Positions 35,604 to 35,873 of a stretch of 35,873 bases of DNA are shown here, piece after piece. The stretch lies in the NCBI GenBank assembly GCA_004294855.1, contig SHOI01000011.1:1-35873 (forward strand), read 5' to 3'. The stretch is from Sphaerochaeta sp. GTDB taxonomy: Bacteria; Spirochaetota; Spirochaetia; Sphaerochaetales; Sphaerochaetaceae. The stretch's first letter is position 1. Each line of letters begins with the position of its first letter. The position numbers were made by a program, and so were the translations under genes. Below the pieces are notes generated by a model that did not search any database, was not told the origin of the DNA, and saw nothing but the letters and a program-made list of their open reading frames with translations.

Positions 35604-35720
35604 ATGTTCTGGATCAACAAAGAAGATGAGAAAAAAATGGCTCTTATCGCTTTCCTCATTGTTTCTTTCCCTGTTTGGGGATTAGCCATTGTGCTTCTCC
35701 TTGCTTTTATCTTTTATTAA
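35604..35720 (+). CDS. Small single-span membrane peptide, 38 aa, function unknown
   Basis: An ATG at 35604 follows AAGGAGG (35591-35597) at ideal spacing and a good promoter. It encodes MFWINKEDEKK, a charged head, then about 26 hydrophobic residues ending LLLAFIFY and a TAA. One transmembrane helix is predicted, with the charged N-terminus probably cytoplasmic by the positive-inside rule, although the head also carries three acids. I do not recognise a family. It diverges from ygfK and shares the gap that holds the TGTTGCA pair, so it might be co-regulated with purine catabolism, or simply be the first gene of the next unit. The combination of promoter, ribosome-binding site and clean hydrophobic reading frame is the evidence that it is real. 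Confidence 0.65.
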   Translation: MFWINKEDEKKMALIAFLIVSFPVWGLAIVLLLAFIFY

Positions 35721-35873
35721 ACAATAATCTTTGTAACATCTTTTTTCCGAAGAGGGAAAAGATGGCTAATTCCCGTTTTAATATCAAAGTCTCGGCAGAT
35801 ACGATTGATGCTTCCAAGAAGCTTTAGAAGCTTTGTCTTCCCAGCACATACGGGGGGTGTTTCTGTTTTTATT
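35721..35873. other. Right-edge non-coding stretch
   Basis: No gene is supported. An inverted repeat, CATCTTTT (35737-35744) with AAAAGATG (35757-35764), follows the small gene and could be a weak terminator stem, but no T-tract follows. A tandem GAAGCTTT occurs near 35818-35835. The region is AT-rich and unassigned. Confidence 0.4.

Noticed and set aside
35762-35827. Short frame MANSRFNIKV... near the right edge (21 codons)
   Set aside because: AGAGGG lies upstream, but the frame stops after 21 codons with no hydrophobic or conserved feature, and it lies in a possible hairpin. Too little to call, and a truncated gene cannot be excluded.

Overview
The window is a dense bacterial segment of roughly 55-60% GC (estimated by eye) with many 4-bp start/stop overlaps. 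No rRNA, tRNA, CRISPR or insertion sequence was seen. The cell looks like an anaerobic diderm: there is an exported amidase, and a solute-binding protein with an ordinary signal peptide and no lipobox. A spirochaete, perhaps near Sphaerochaeta, is my best guess, but it rests on general impression and not on a marker gene.

Positions 1-11,000 are housekeeping: a 5'-truncated D-Ala-D-Ala ligase, DNA polymerase IV, undecaprenyl-diphosphatase, then trmL-proC-serS-pncB. A reverse-strand proA-proB-glycosyltransferase-like-amidase operon follows. Positions 20,859-23,026 hold a UDP-glucuronate 4-epimerase-type gene and a BaiN/HI0933-type flavoprotein.

The distinctive content is a selenium-linked molybdenum-hydroxylase and purine-catabolism island in three blocks. 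Block 1 (11,061-14,397, reverse) is yqeC, an xdhC-yqeB fusion and selD, which are maturation genes for a labile-selenium molybdenum cofactor. A FecCD-type metal or metallo-oxyanion ABC importer diverges from it. Block 2 (17,356-20,763) is adenine deaminase diverging from an AzgA-type purine permease. Block 3 (23,078-35,440, reverse) is ygfK, ssnA, ygeY, an 8-oxoguanine/guanine-deaminase-like gene, ygfM, xdhD and ygeW. Together these suggest purine uptake, deamination, hydroxylation or reduction at a Mo/Se centre, and ring opening under anaerobic conditions. Partners known from other genomes (hyuA, ygeX, mocA/ygfJ, carbamate kinase, a 2Fe-2S xdh subunit) are absent here and may lie outside.

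The most novel signals are regulatory. A 17-bp pair of direct TGTTGCA repeats lies just upstream of the predicted -35 boxes of both ygeW and ygfK, with weaker copies in the ade/azgA intergenic region. An 11-bp inverted repeat brackets the ygeW promoter. A 215-nt hairpin-rich leader sits inside the purine operon, including a 12-bp UUCG hairpin whose wobble pairs fit the transcribed strand. Several genes look leaderless, and an unlisted 38-aa membrane peptide diverges from ygfK.
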